From Streptomyces vietnamensis (GTDB lineage Bacteria; Actinomycetota; Actinomycetes; Streptomycetales; Streptomycetaceae): DNA of 64,000 nucleotides. The stretch lies in contig NZ_CP010407.1 in assembly GCF_000830005.1 (NCBI RefSeq), forward strand, positions 4,654,001 to 4,718,000. The letters run 5' to 3'. Made by a program: the position numbers and the translations under genes. Below the pieces are notes generated by a model, which searched no databases, was not told the DNA's origin, and saw nothing but the letters and a program-made list of their open reading frames with translations. Below are positions 55,001 to 63,401 of the stretch, in pieces (within the stretch, counting starts at the first letter, position 1; the number at the start of each line of letters is the position of its first letter).

Positions 55001-55562
55001 CTGTGTGTCCAAGGGCGACGACCTGATCGTCCTGGACGAGGACGGAGGCGAGCGGACCCGCTTCTCCTTCCCCCGCCAGCAGCGGGGCCGCCGCCTCTGC
55101 CTGGCCGACTTCCACCGTGCCGAGGACTCCGGCGAGGTGGACGTGGTCGCCCTCCAGGTCGTCACCGTCGGATCGCGGATCGGGGAGGAGACGGCCCGGC
55201 TCTTCGCCGCCGACGCCTACCGCGACTACCTCGAACTGCACGGTCTGTCCGTGCAGTTGGCGGAGGCGCTCGCCGAGTACTGGCACGCCCGGGTGCGGGA
55301 GGAGTGGGGCATCGGCGCCGCCGACCCCGCCGGCCTGGAGGGCATGCTGCGCACCGAGTACCAGGGCTGCCGCTACTCCCTCGGCTATCCGGCCTGCCCG
55401 GACCTGGAGGACCGGGCGAAGATCGCCGAGCTGCTCCGCCCGGAGCGGATCGGGGTCGAGCTGTCGGAGGAGTACCAGCTCCATCCCGAGCAGTCGACGG
55501 ACGCGATCGTGGTCCACCACCCGGAGGCGAGCTACTTCAACGCGGGAGGCCGACGGCTGTGA
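52095..55562 (+). CDS. metH: cobalamin-dependent methionine synthase
   Basis: Transfers the methyl of 5-methyl-tetrahydrofolate to homocysteine through B12. The 1155-residue protein has four modules: homocysteine domain 1-310 ([13 protein letters not shown]; zinc cysteines in VGGCCGTTP near 290), folate domain about 330-600 ([14 protein letters not shown]), B12 domain about 640-880 ([14 protein letters not shown] near 734, with the Co-binding His) and reactivation domain to the end. ATG overlaps the kinase stop by 4 bp, and the stop overlaps metF. No cobalamin riboswitch is seen within the operon. Confidence 0.97.
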   Translation: MSEARRSLREEFATRVVVADGAMGTMLQAADPTMDDFTGLEGCNEILNLTRPDVVASVHDAYFSVGVDCVETNTFGANLAALAEYGIENRVYELSEAGARIARGVADAHTAVDGRPRWVLGSMGPGTKLPTLGHVTYEPLREAFQQNAEGLIRGGADALLIETSQDLLQTKAAVIGARRALDWVGVDLPVIVQVTVETTGTMLLGSEIGAALTALEPLGIDMIGLNCATGPVEMAEHLRHLSRHARIPISVMPNAGLPVLTSDGAHYPLSPSELADAQEQFVREYGPALVGGCCGTTPEHLREIVERVRGAAVLDRQPVAEPGASSLYSHVPFRQDTSYLAIGERTNANGSKKFREAMLEGRWDDCVEMARDQIREGAHMLDLCVDYVGRDGVADMAELAGRFATASTLPIVLDSTEVGVLRAGLEKLGGRAVVNSVNYEDGDGPESRFAQVTALAKEHGAALMALTIDEEGQARTAEQKVAIAERLIADLTGKWGIRESDILIDTLTFTICTGQEESRGDGIATIEAIRELKRRHPDVQTTLGLSNISFGLNPAARIVLNSVFLDECVKAGLDSAIVHASKILPIARLEPEQVEVALDLIHDRRREGYDPLQRLLELFEGATAKSLKAGKAEELLALPLEERLKRRIVDGEKNGLEADLDAALSERPALEIVNDVLLDGMKTVGELFGSGQMQLPFVLQSAEVMKTAVAYLEPHMEKSDAEGKGTIVLATVRGDVHDIGKNLVDIILSNNGYNVVNIGIKQPVSAILEAAEEHNADVIGMSGLLVKSTVIMKENLEELNGRGLAAKYPVILGGAALTRAYVEQDLHELYQGEVRYARDAFEGLRLMDALMGVKRGVPGAVLPELKQRRVPKQPVVLPEVREPEPAGRSDVAADNPVPEPPFLGTKVVTGIPLAEYAPWLDETALFKGQWGLKDNGTIDSEGRPRLRALLDRIEREGLVEAAVVYGWFPCVSKGDDLIVLDEDGGERTRFSFPRQQRGRRLCLADFHRAEDSGEVDVVALQVVTVGSRIGEETARLFAADAYRDYLELHGLSVQLAEALAEYWHARVREEWGIGAADPAGLEGMLRTEYQGCRYSLGYPACPDLEDRAKIAELLRPERIGVELSEEYQLHPEQSTDAIVVHHPEASYFNAGGRRL

Positions 55563-56422
55563 CCCCCACCTTCTCCTTCGAGTTCTTCCCGCCGAAGAGC
55601 GACAAGGGCGAGCAGACCCTGTGGGACGCGATCCGGCGCGTGGAGGCGTTGAAGCCGGACTTCGTGTCGGTGACGTACGGGGCGGGCGGCTCGTCCCGCG
55701 ACCGGACGATCGAGGTCACGAAGCGGATCGTGACGGAGACGACGATGCGGCCCGTCGCCCATCTGACGGCCGTCGGGCACTCGGCCGCCGAGCTGCGGGC
55801 CATCATCGGCGCGTACGCGGACGCCGGCGTACGGGACGTGCTCGTGCTGCGCGGCGACCCGCCGGGCGATCCGCGGGGGGAGTGGACCCCGCACCCGGAC
55901 GGATTCCGTCACGCGTACGAACTCGTCGAACTGGTCCGGTCGCTGGGCGAGTTCAGGATCGGGGTGGCGGCCTTCCCGGAGGGCCACCCGAGGTCCGTCG
56001 ACGCCAGGAGCGATCTGGCGCACTTCGTCGCGAAGTGCCGGGCGGGTGCGGACTACGCCATCACGCAGATGTTCTTCGACCCCGAGGACTACCTGCGGCT
56101 GCGGGACCGGGTCGCCGCCGCCGGCTGCGACACCCCGATCATCCCGGAGATCATGCCCGCCACCGACGTACGCCAGATCCGGCGCTTCGCCGAGCTGAGC
56201 GACGCGGCCTTCCCCGAGGACCTGGCGCACCGCCTGGAGGCGGCGAAGGACGACCCGGCGGCCTCGTACCGCATCGGGGTCGAGCACGCGACGCGGATGG
56301 GCCTGCGGCTGCTCGACGAGGGCGCGCCGGGCCTGCACTACATCACGCTCAACAAGTCGACGGCGGCCCTGGAAATCCACCGAACCATCATGAGTGCAAG
56401 GAGAGTTGCAGCGCATGTCTGA
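55559..56422 (+). CDS. metF: 5,10-methylenetetrahydrofolate reductase
   Basis: A 287-residue FAD enzyme that makes the 5-methyl-tetrahydrofolate used by MetH. It has [46 protein letters not shown] and the [15 protein letters not shown] region. GTG start overlapping the metH stop (GTGA), so translation is coupled. Its end overlaps the ahcY start by 8 bp. Confidence 0.96.
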   Translation: MTPTFSFEFFPPKSDKGEQTLWDAIRRVEALKPDFVSVTYGAGGSSRDRTIEVTKRIVTETTMRPVAHLTAVGHSAAELRAIIGAYADAGVRDVLVLRGDPPGDPRGEWTPHPDGFRHAYELVELVRSLGEFRIGVAAFPEGHPRSVDARSDLAHFVAKCRAGADYAITQMFFDPEDYLRLRDRVAAAGCDTPIIPEIMPATDVRQIRRFAELSDAAFPEDLAHRLEAAKDDPAASYRIGVEHATRMGLRLLDEGAPGLHYITLNKSTAALEIHRTIMSARRVAAHV

Positions 56423-57809
56423 CTTCACCGATTACAAGGTCGCCGACATCTCGCTGGCCGCCTTCGGCCGGAAGGAGATCACGCTGGCCGAGCACGAGAT
56501 GCCCGGCCTGATGGCGATCCGCCGCGAGTACGCCCAGACCCGGCCGCTGGCCGGGGCCCGGATCACCGGCTCCCTGCACATGACCGTGCAGACGGCCGTC
56601 CTCATCGAGACCCTCGTCGCCCTCGGCGCCCAGGTGCGCTGGGTGTCGTGCAACATCTACTCCACCCAGGACCACGCGGCCGCCGCGATCGCCGCCGCCG
56701 GGATCCCGGTCTTCGCCTGGAAGGGCGAGACCCTGGAGGAGTACTGGTGGTGCACCGAGCAGGCCCTGACCTGGCCCGGCGCCGAGGGCCCCAACATGAT
56801 CCTGGACGACGGCGGGGACGCGACCCTCCTGGTCCACAAGGGGGTGGAGTACCAGAAGACCGGCGTGCTGCCGGAGGCCTCCAACGAGGAGCTCGCGGTC
56901 GTCCGCGCCCTGCTTGAGTCCACCACCCTGGACTGGGCGGCGATCGCGGCCGGCATCCGGGGCGTGACGGAGGAGACCACCACGGGCGTGCACCGGCTGT
57001 ACGAGATGCACCGCGAGGGCGCCCTGCTCTTCCCGGCGATCAACGTGAACGACGCGGTGACGAAGTCGAAGTTCGACAACAAGTACGGCTGCCGCCACTC
57101 CCTGATCGACGGCATCAACCGCGCCACCGACGTCCTCATCGGCGGCAAGACGGCCGTCGTGTGCGGCTACGGGGACGTCGGCAAGGGCTCGGCGGAGTCG
57201 CTGCGCGGCCAGGGCGCCCGGGTGATCGTCACGGAGATCGACCCGATCTGTGCGCTGCAGGCGGCGATGGACGGCTACCAGGTCGCCACCCTGGAGGACG
57301 TGGTGGAGACGGCCGACATCTTCATCACCACCACCGGCAACAAGGACATCATCATGGCGTCCGACATCGCCCGGATGAAGCACCAGGCCATCGTCGGCAA
57401 CATCGGTCACTTCGACAACGAGATCGACATGGCGGGTCTGGCGCAGATCCCGGGGATCGTGAAGGACGAGGTGAAGCCGCAGGTCCATACCTGGACGTTC
57501 CCCGACGGCAAGGTCGTCATCGTGCTCTCCGAGGGCCGGCTGCTGAACCTGGGCAACGCGACCGGGCATCCCTCGTTCGTGATGTCGAACTCGTTCGCGG
57601 ACCAGACGCTGGCGCAGATCGAGCTGTTCACGAAGACGGCGGAGTATCCGGTGGGGGTGTACACGCTGCCCAAGCAGCTGGACGAGAAGGTGGCGCGGCT
57701 GCACCTGGACGCGCTGGGCGTGAAGCTGACGACGCTGCGTCCGGAGCAGGCGTCGTACATCGGGGTCCCGGTGGAGGGACCGTACAAGCCGGACCACTAC
57801 CGCTACTGA
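56415..57809 (+). CDS. ahcY: adenosylhomocysteinase
   Basis: Splits S-adenosylhomocysteine into adenosine and homocysteine, relieving product inhibition of the methyltransferases. The 464-residue length, [18 protein letters not shown], the NAD-binding [16 protein letters not shown] and the C-terminal KPDHYRY (Lys and Tyr contacting NAD) are all typical. AAGGAG stands 12 bases before ATG 56415; an upstream in-frame start at 56394 is less likely. With metK, the PfkB kinase, metH and metF it completes a SAM cycle in one operon. Confidence 0.97.
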   Translation: MSDFTDYKVADISLAAFGRKEITLAEHEMPGLMAIRREYAQTRPLAGARITGSLHMTVQTAVLIETLVALGAQVRWVSCNIYSTQDHAAAAIAAAGIPVFAWKGETLEEYWWCTEQALTWPGAEGPNMILDDGGDATLLVHKGVEYQKTGVLPEASNEELAVVRALLESTTLDWAAIAAGIRGVTEETTTGVHRLYEMHREGALLFPAINVNDAVTKSKFDNKYGCRHSLIDGINRATDVLIGGKTAVVCGYGDVGKGSAESLRGQGARVIVTEIDPICALQAAMDGYQVATLEDVVETADIFITTTGNKDIIMASDIARMKHQAIVGNIGHFDNEIDMAGLAQIPGIVKDEVKPQVHTWTFPDGKVVIVLSEGRLLNLGNATGHPSFVMSNSFADQTLAQIELFTKTAEYPVGVYTLPKQLDEKVARLHLDALGVKLTTLRPEQASYIGVPVEGPYKPDHYRY

Positions 57810-57815
57810 GGCCGC

Positions 57816-58481
57816 ATGTGTACCGACGACACCCGTGATCCGTGGCTCCCGGACAGACTCCTCCGTACGGAACGGGACCTGCTGATGCCGCTCCTCCGGC
57901 GCACACCGGAGGCGGCGTACGAGCTCCGCACCGCGTGTCCCGGCTGGACCGCACGGCAGGTCCTCGCCCACTGCGGGGCGGCGCTCGTCCGGATCGTCGA
58001 GGACCGCCTGGAGGAAGGAGTCTTCCTGCCGGAGGCCAACGCGTGTGACGTGGCGGAACGCGAGGACTGGCCGGTGGGCCGGATCCTCGACGAACTGGAA
58101 CGAGGCCTGACGGAGGCGGGGCCGGTCATCGCGGCGCGCGAGGACGGCCGGCTCGACGCGGTCGCCCTGGGGGAGTGGGTCCACGCCGGAGACGTACGGG
58201 AGGCCTTCGGCGAGCCCGGCGCGTACTGCGGCGCGGCCCTCGACCTGGCGCTCCCGCTGTTGTCGGTGACGAGCCGGCGCCGGGAGACGCCGCGCCTGGT
58301 CGGCGTCCTCGCGGACCGGAAGAGGGAGGTGGCCCTCGGCAACGAGATCGAGGGCCGGCCGGCAGCCCGCTTCCACGGCGACGCGGCCACCTTGATCCGC
58401 ATCTATTCGGGACGCCCGCTGGTCAGGACGCGTTACGAACTGACGGGCGCCACGGAGCAGGAACTTCTCATCTACCGCTAG
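57816..58481 (+). CDS. DinB/mycothiol-dependent maleylpyruvate isomerase-like protein
   Basis: A 221-residue protein of the MDMPI/DinB superfamily: TACPGWTARQVLAHCGAALV near residue 38 holds the conserved CPGW and the first metal His, and EWVHAGDVREAFG near 117 the next ones. The C-terminal part (TGAATEQELLIYR-like, TGATEQELL) is the SCP2-like tail seen in the family. Members use mycothiol for isomerisation or conjugation. It follows ahcY by 6 bp, so it may belong to the operon, perhaps for detoxifying a reactive intermediate. That link is inference. Confidence 0.8.
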   Translation: MCTDDTRDPWLPDRLLRTERDLLMPLLRRTPEAAYELRTACPGWTARQVLAHCGAALVRIVEDRLEEGVFLPEANACDVAEREDWPVGRILDELERGLTEAGPVIAAREDGRLDAVALGEWVHAGDVREAFGEPGAYCGAALDLALPLLSVTSRRRETPRLVGVLADRKREVALGNEIEGRPAARFHGDAATLIRIYSGRPLVRTRYELTGATEQELLIYR

Positions 58482-58521
58482 GTCGGGCCGGGTCGGGCCG
58501 GGCCGGGTCGGGCCGGGGAGG
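58482..58521. repeat. 10-bp tandem repeat after a stop codon
   Basis: GTCGGGCCGG is repeated about four times (one copy with a 5-bp insertion-like variant), starting at the base after the MDMPI-like stop. Confidence 0.85.
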
Positions 58522-58699
58522 GGCACCGCATCTCTGCCCCTCTCCTTTCCGCTCCTCTCCTCCTGCCCCCGCATTTCTCGCGCATTTCTAGGGGTGGGCA
58601 CGGGTCGGCACGCGCCGGCTCCCCGGGATAGGAACGGGTGAACCCACCCCCGCCCATCCCGTCGCCCCCACCGCGGGCCCGCAGATCGAAGGGACCCTC

Positions 58700-61600
58700 A
58701 TGCCCACGCTCGACCGGCACCTCCGCGCCCAGGCCGCACGACGACCCGACGACATCGCCGTCGTCCTGGCCGATGAGACCCTGAGTTTCGGGGAGCTCCA
58801 CGAGGGCGCCGCCGTCCTCGCCGGGTACCTCCGCACCCTCGGTGTCACCGCCGACCAGCGGGTCGGCGTCCACGTCGAACCGTCACTCGAACTGATGATC
58901 GGCACATGGGGTGTCGTGCTCTCCGGCGGCGCCTACGTCCCGCTCTCCCCGGAGTACCCGGAGGAGCGGCTGCGCTACATGATCGAGGACAGCGGCGCCC
59001 GGATCGTGTTCACCCAGGAACAGTTCCGCGCCCGCGTGACCGAGTTGGCCCCGCCCGGCACGACCGTCGTCACCCTCGAGGACGCCGCCCGGCACGCCCG
59101 GTGCCCCGCCGGTGACGAACGGCCCGTCGCCGATGCCGGGTTGGACCCGGACCGGCTCGCGTACGTCATCTACACCTCGGGCTCCACCGGCAAGCCCAAG
59201 GGCGTGATGGTCGAGCACCGTTCGATCGTCTCCCAGATGGAGTGGATGGCCGCCGAGCACCGGCTCGGCCCCGGCGAGACCGTCGTCCAGAAGACCCCGA
59301 TGAGCTTCGACGCCGCCCAGTGGGAGATCCTCGCCCCGGCCGTCGGCGCCCGCGTCGCCATGGGCCCGCCCGGCGTCTATCGCGACCCCGAGGGTCTGAT
59401 CGACACCGTGCGGCGGCACGGCGCCACCATGCTCCAGGGCGTGCCGACCCTCCTCCAGGCCCTCGTCGACACCGAGCGACTCGGCACCTGCACCAGCCTG
59501 CGCCGCGTGTACTCGGGCGGCGAGATCCTCTCCCGCAACCTCGCCGTACAACTGCTCGCCGAGCTCCCGGCCGCCGATCTGATCAACCTCTACGGCCCCA
59601 CCGAGTGCACCATCAACGCCTCCTCCCACACGGTGGACCGCGCGACGGTCGCCGACGGCCCGGCCGCGATACCGATCGGCAGACCGGCGTACGACACGAC
59701 CTTCCACATACGCGACGGCGAGCTGTGCATCGGCGGGGTCCAGGTGGCGCGGGGGTACCTGGACCGTCCCGAGCTCACCGCCGAGCGGTTCATCACGAGC
59801 GAGACCGGCGAGCGGCTGTACCGCACCGGAGACCTGGCCCACCTCAACGACGACGGCACCGTCCAGTTCGCCGGCCGCGCCGACAACCAGATCAAGCTGC
59901 GCGGCTTCCGCGTCGAGCTGGACGAGATCGCGCTCGCCATCGAGGACCACGACTGGGTCAAGAACGCGGCGGTCATCGTCAAGGACGAGCCCCGCACCGG
60001 CTTCCAGAACCTCGTCGCCTGCGTGGAGCTGTCGCCGAAGGAGGCGGCCCTGATGGACCAGGGCAACCACGGCGCCCACCACCAGTCCAAGGAGTCGAAG
60101 CTCCAGGTCAAGGCCCAGCTGTCGAACGCCGGCACCCGCGGGGACGCCGAGCTGGCGGGCTGCCCGGTGGTCCAGCTGCCGGGCGGGACGCCGACGGAGC
60201 GGATGCGCCGTACGGTCTTCGCCCGCAAGACGTACCGCTTCTACGAGGGCGGCGAGGTCACCCGCGCCGACGTCCTCGCGACCCTGGCCCGCCGCCCCGA
60301 GGGCATCGGCTCCCGCCAGGTCGGCAGCCTCACCTCGGCCGACCTCGGTGAAATCCTGCGCTGGTTCGGGCAGTTCACGAGCGAAGAGCGGCTCCTCCCG
60401 AAGTACGGCTACGCCTCACCGGGCGCGCTGTACGCGACGCAGCTGTACGTGGAGGCGCGCGGGATCGCGGGCCTGGAGCCGGGCACGTACTACTACCACC
60501 CGGTCCGCCACCGCCTGTACCTGACCGACCCGCTGCCGGAGGACGGCGGACCGTCCCTCCGCCTCCGCTTCCGGGGCAAGCGGGAGGCCATCGAGCCCGT
60601 CTACAAGAACAACATCCAGGAAGTCCTGGAGATCGAGACCGGCCACATGCTCGGCCTCTTCGAGGAGATCCTGCCCGGCTACGGCCTCGACGTCCGCGCG
60701 TGCGCCGACGGCGCGTGGGAGGTCGTCCCGTACGACGAGGAGACGCGCACAGACCTGGAGGCCCCGGAGGTGGACGTCTACGTCCAGGCCCACGGCGACC
60801 GCGTCCGGGACCTCCCGGAAGGCCAGTACGTCTATACCGGCCGGGGCGCCCTGACCCCCGTCTCCCCCTCCCTCGTCGAGAAGAAGCACGTCATCGCCAT
60901 CAACCAGGCGGTGTACGAGCGGGCCTCGCTCGGCGTCACCGTCGTCAGCCGGACGGCGGCTACGGAGCGCGCGTACGTCGACCTCGGGCGGACCCTCCAG
61001 CGGCTCCAACTCGGCGGCCACGGACTCGGGTTCATGTCCTCCGGCTACAGCTCCAAGTCCGGCCACCCCCTTCCCGCCGCCCGCCGCGTGGACGAGATCC
61101 TGGCGGCGGCGGGACGGGCGACCGGCCCCTCGTACTTCTTCGTCGGCGGCCGGGTGAGCGAGGAGCAGCGGCTGAGCGAGGGGATGTACGAGGACACGGT
61201 CCACATGAAGGGCCCGGCGGAGATGATCCGGGACGACCTCGTGCACCACCTGCCGGACTACATGATCCCGAACCGGGTCGTGGTCCTGGACCGGCTGCCC
61301 CTGTCGGCGAACGGCAAGGTGGACGCGAAGGCGCTCGCCGACCTCGCCGTGGTCAACGCGGGCCTGCACGGCCGCCCGCACGTCCTGCCCCGTACCCGTA
61401 CGGAGAGCAGGCTCGCGGAGGTCTGGGCGGCGGCGCTCAAGTACGAGGAGGTCGAGGCGGTCTCCGTCCTGGACGACTTCTTCGAGTCCGGCGGCAACTC
61501 GCTGATCGCGGTCGCGCTGGTGACCAGGATCAACCGCGAGTTCGGGGCTTCGCTCCCGCTCCAGGTCCTCTTCGAGCGCCCGACGATCGAGAAGCTCGCC

Positions 61601-62419
61601 CACCGGCTGGACGGCGCCGCGGCCACCCCCGCGTCCCGTCTCGTACGGCTCCACGCGGCCGGCGCGCAGTCGCCGGTGTACTGCTGGCCGGGGCTCGGCG
61701 GGTACACGATGAACCTGCGGCACCTGGCCGAGGAGGTCGGCATCGACCGGCCCTTCTACGGGGTGCAGGCGCACGGCATCAACCGGGGCGAGGAGCCGTA
61801 CGCGACCATCCGCGAGATGGCCGCCGCCGACGTGGCCGCGATCCGCCGCCGCCAGCCCACCGGCCCGTACACGCTGTGGGGCTACTCCTTCGGCGCCCGC
61901 GTCGCCTTCGAGTCGGCACACCTGCTCGAGGCGGCGGGGGAGCAGGTGGAGCACCTCTTCCTGATCGCGCCGGGCTCCCCGAAGGTCCGGTCGTCGGAGG
62001 CGGGGCGGGGGACGGGCGGGGCGACGTACGACAACCCGGCGTTCGTGACGATCCTGTACTCGGTCTTCGCGGGAGCGATCGACGCGAACGTGACGGCGGG
62101 GGACCGGGAGGGCTTCGTGGCGTACGTCGCGGAGAACTTCCCGGCCCTGGACCCGGACCTGATCTCCCGGATCGTCGCGATCGTCGAGGAGACCTTCGAG
62201 TTCACGTACACCTTCCGGGAGTTGACGGAGCGGCAGGTGAAGTGCCCGGTGACGCTCTTCAAGGCGGAAGGCGACGACTACTCCTTCCTCGAGCGGGCCA
62301 CGGGCTGGTCCACCCGCCCGCCGACGGTCGTGGAACTGGACGCGGACCACTACAGCCTGCTGCGCCGGCCGGACCTGACGGAGCTGGTCAAGAAGATCCG
62401 CTACCGCCTGGGGCTGTAG
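58700..62419 (+). CDS. indC: indigoidine synthetase-type NRPS (A-Ox-T-TE)
   Basis: A 1239-residue single-module NRPS that closely follows the BpsA/IndC blue-pigment synthetases. The adenylation domain (1-450) has YTSGSTGKPKG near 157, FDAAQWE, NLYGPTECT and GRADNQIKLRGFRVE near 392. An FMN oxidase domain is inserted before A10 (about 450-815), with ARKTYRFYEGG, PKYGYASPGALYATQ, KNNIQEVLEIETGHM and LGFMSSGYSSKSG. A10 is LPLSANGKVDAKAL near 865, the carrier Ser is in FESGGNSLIA near 930, and the thioesterase has LWGYSFGARVAFES near 1060 and DADHYSLL. It should turn two L-glutamines into indigoidine. The usual indA/indB neighbours are absent. Confidence 0.93.
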   Translation: MPTLDRHLRAQAARRPDDIAVVLADETLSFGELHEGAAVLAGYLRTLGVTADQRVGVHVEPSLELMIGTWGVVLSGGAYVPLSPEYPEERLRYMIEDSGARIVFTQEQFRARVTELAPPGTTVVTLEDAARHARCPAGDERPVADAGLDPDRLAYVIYTSGSTGKPKGVMVEHRSIVSQMEWMAAEHRLGPGETVVQKTPMSFDAAQWEILAPAVGARVAMGPPGVYRDPEGLIDTVRRHGATMLQGVPTLLQALVDTERLGTCTSLRRVYSGGEILSRNLAVQLLAELPAADLINLYGPTECTINASSHTVDRATVADGPAAIPIGRPAYDTTFHIRDGELCIGGVQVARGYLDRPELTAERFITSETGERLYRTGDLAHLNDDGTVQFAGRADNQIKLRGFRVELDEIALAIEDHDWVKNAAVIVKDEPRTGFQNLVACVELSPKEAALMDQGNHGAHHQSKESKLQVKAQLSNAGTRGDAELAGCPVVQLPGGTPTERMRRTVFARKTYRFYEGGEVTRADVLATLARRPEGIGSRQVGSLTSADLGEILRWFGQFTSEERLLPKYGYASPGALYATQLYVEARGIAGLEPGTYYYHPVRHRLYLTDPLPEDGGPSLRLRFRGKREAIEPVYKNNIQEVLEIETGHMLGLFEEILPGYGLDVRACADGAWEVVPYDEETRTDLEAPEVDVYVQAHGDRVRDLPEGQYVYTGRGALTPVSPSLVEKKHVIAINQAVYERASLGVTVVSRTAATERAYVDLGRTLQRLQLGGHGLGFMSSGYSSKSGHPLPAARRVDEILAAAGRATGPSYFFVGGRVSEEQRLSEGMYEDTVHMKGPAEMIRDDLVHHLPDYMIPNRVVVLDRLPLSANGKVDAKALADLAVVNAGLHGRPHVLPRTRTESRLAEVWAAALKYEEVEAVSVLDDFFESGGNSLIAVALVTRINREFGASLPLQVLFERPTIEKLAHRLDGAAATPASRLVRLHAAGAQSPVYCWPGLGGYTMNLRHLAEEVGIDRPFYGVQAHGINRGEEPYATIREMAAADVAAIRRRQPTGPYTLWGYSFGARVAFESAHLLEAAGEQVEHLFLIAPGSPKVRSSEAGRGTGGATYDNPAFVTILYSVFAGAIDANVTAGDREGFVAYVAENFPALDPDLISRIVAIVEETFEFTYTFRELTERQVKCPVTLFKAEGDDYSFLERATGWSTRPPTVVELDADHYSLLRRPDLTELVKKIRYRLGL

Positions 62420-63149
62420 CGTCGCCGTCCCCCGTGACCGGGGGCTTGGTGTGAAGGATGGCCCGGGCCTGTTCGGCGGCCCGGGCCGTGCTTTCGGAGA
62501 CGAAGTCGAGGAAGCGGGCGACGTTCTCCAGGCGGTGGCCGGCCGGAGTGTCGGAGCCGAGGACGGTGACGCCCTGCCGCGCGGTCTCGACGATCTGCGC
62601 GATGGACCGGGCGGAGGCCGTCATCGCCTGGTACCAGACGTCGTCGTCGACGACGTAGCGCTCGCGGCGGCGGTCGTCGCGCTCCCGGCGGATGAGGTCC
62701 TGGCTGTCGAGGAACGCGACGGCCTTGGAGACGGACGCCGGGCTGACCTGGAGGCGCTCGGAGAGCTCGGACGCGGTGAGACTGCCCGTGTCCGCGAGCG
62801 TGAGGCTGGCCATGACGCGGGCCATCATCTTGGGCATGCCCGAGGCCATCATGACGGTCGTGAGCGTCTCCTCGTACGCGCGCACGGCCTCGGCGTCGCG
62901 CCCATGGGCCTGCGGGGCGGCGGAAGTCCCCTTGGGTGCGGCCGGCTTGCGGCGGTGGGCGCGGTGCTCGGTGGCGCGGTGGGCGAGGTCGGCGCGGTAG
63001 TTGGTGGGGCCGCCGTTGCGCATGACCTCGCGGGTGATGGTCGAGGTCGGGCGTTCGAGGCGGCGGGCGATCTCCGCGTACGCGAGGCCGTCGGCGAGCC
63101 CCAACGCGATCTGCTGACGTTCGGGCTGGGTGAGCCTGCCTCCGGGCAT
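62388..63149 (-). CDS. regulator fusing an IS30-type HTH to a MarR/GbsR-type domain
   Basis: A 253-residue predicted regulator. Residues 1-65 read like the N-terminus of IS30 transposases (LTQPERQQIALGLADGLAY then EIARRLERPTSTITREVMRN). After a Pro/Ala-rich linker, residues 95-215 are a MarR/GbsR-type winged helix (MASLTLADTGSLTASELSER then LQVSPASVSKAVAFLDSQ, and the wing RRERDDRRRERYVVDDDVW). ATG 63149 has GAAGGAG. No transposase catalytic domain is present. The gene is divergent from a DUF4097 gene, its likely target, and its 3' end overlaps the convergent NRPS by 32 bp. Confidence 0.85.
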   Translation of the reverse strand: MPGGRLTQPERQQIALGLADGLAYAEIARRLERPTSTITREVMRNGGPTNYRADLAHRATEHRAHRRKPAAPKGTSAAPQAHGRDAEAVRAYEETLTTVMMASGMPKMMARVMASLTLADTGSLTASELSERLQVSPASVSKAVAFLDSQDLIRRERDDRRRERYVVDDDVWYQAMTASARSIAQIVETARQGVTVLGSDTPAGHRLENVARFLDFVSESTARAAEQARAILHTKPPVTGDGDATAPGGSGSS

Positions 63150-63210
63150 CGCGGTCTCCTTCTTCGTCCGTTCGTCCGTGATGGCGTCAGCATAGCGTTC
63201 ACCGGCAATC

Positions 63211-63264
63211 CATTGCAACGGCATGAAGGGGTGTTGTTGCATTAGATTCAGAACCATTGCAATG
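63211..63264. promoter_or_regulatory. clustered TTGCAATG boxes in the divergent promoter region
   Basis: CATTGCAAC (63211-63219), TTGCATTAG (63237-63245) and the perfect palindrome CATTGCAATG (63255-63264) lie in an AT-rich 55-bp patch between the regulator and the DUF4097 gene, with further CGCAATG and CGCAACG half-sites downstream. They are probable operators for the regulator; binding is inferred. Confidence 0.6.
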
Positions 63265-63401
63265 AAATCCATCAACTGACCTGCGTAGATCCTGTTTTCA
63301 CGCAATGAAGTGCTTGCCGGAGTCTCGAACGCAACGTAGCTTTTCCTTCATCGGAAAGAGCGAGGCGAACAAGCGCCCGCTCCACACGAAGGAGAAGCAC
63401 C

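Noticed and set aside
51981..55520. 1179-codon open frame antisense to metH
   Set aside because: Long antisense frames are expected at this GC content; no family likeness, and metH is complete on the other strand.
49901..57809. SAM or cobalamin riboswitch inside the SAM-cycle operon
   Set aside because: Gaps are only a few bases and no S-box or B12-box core sequence is present.
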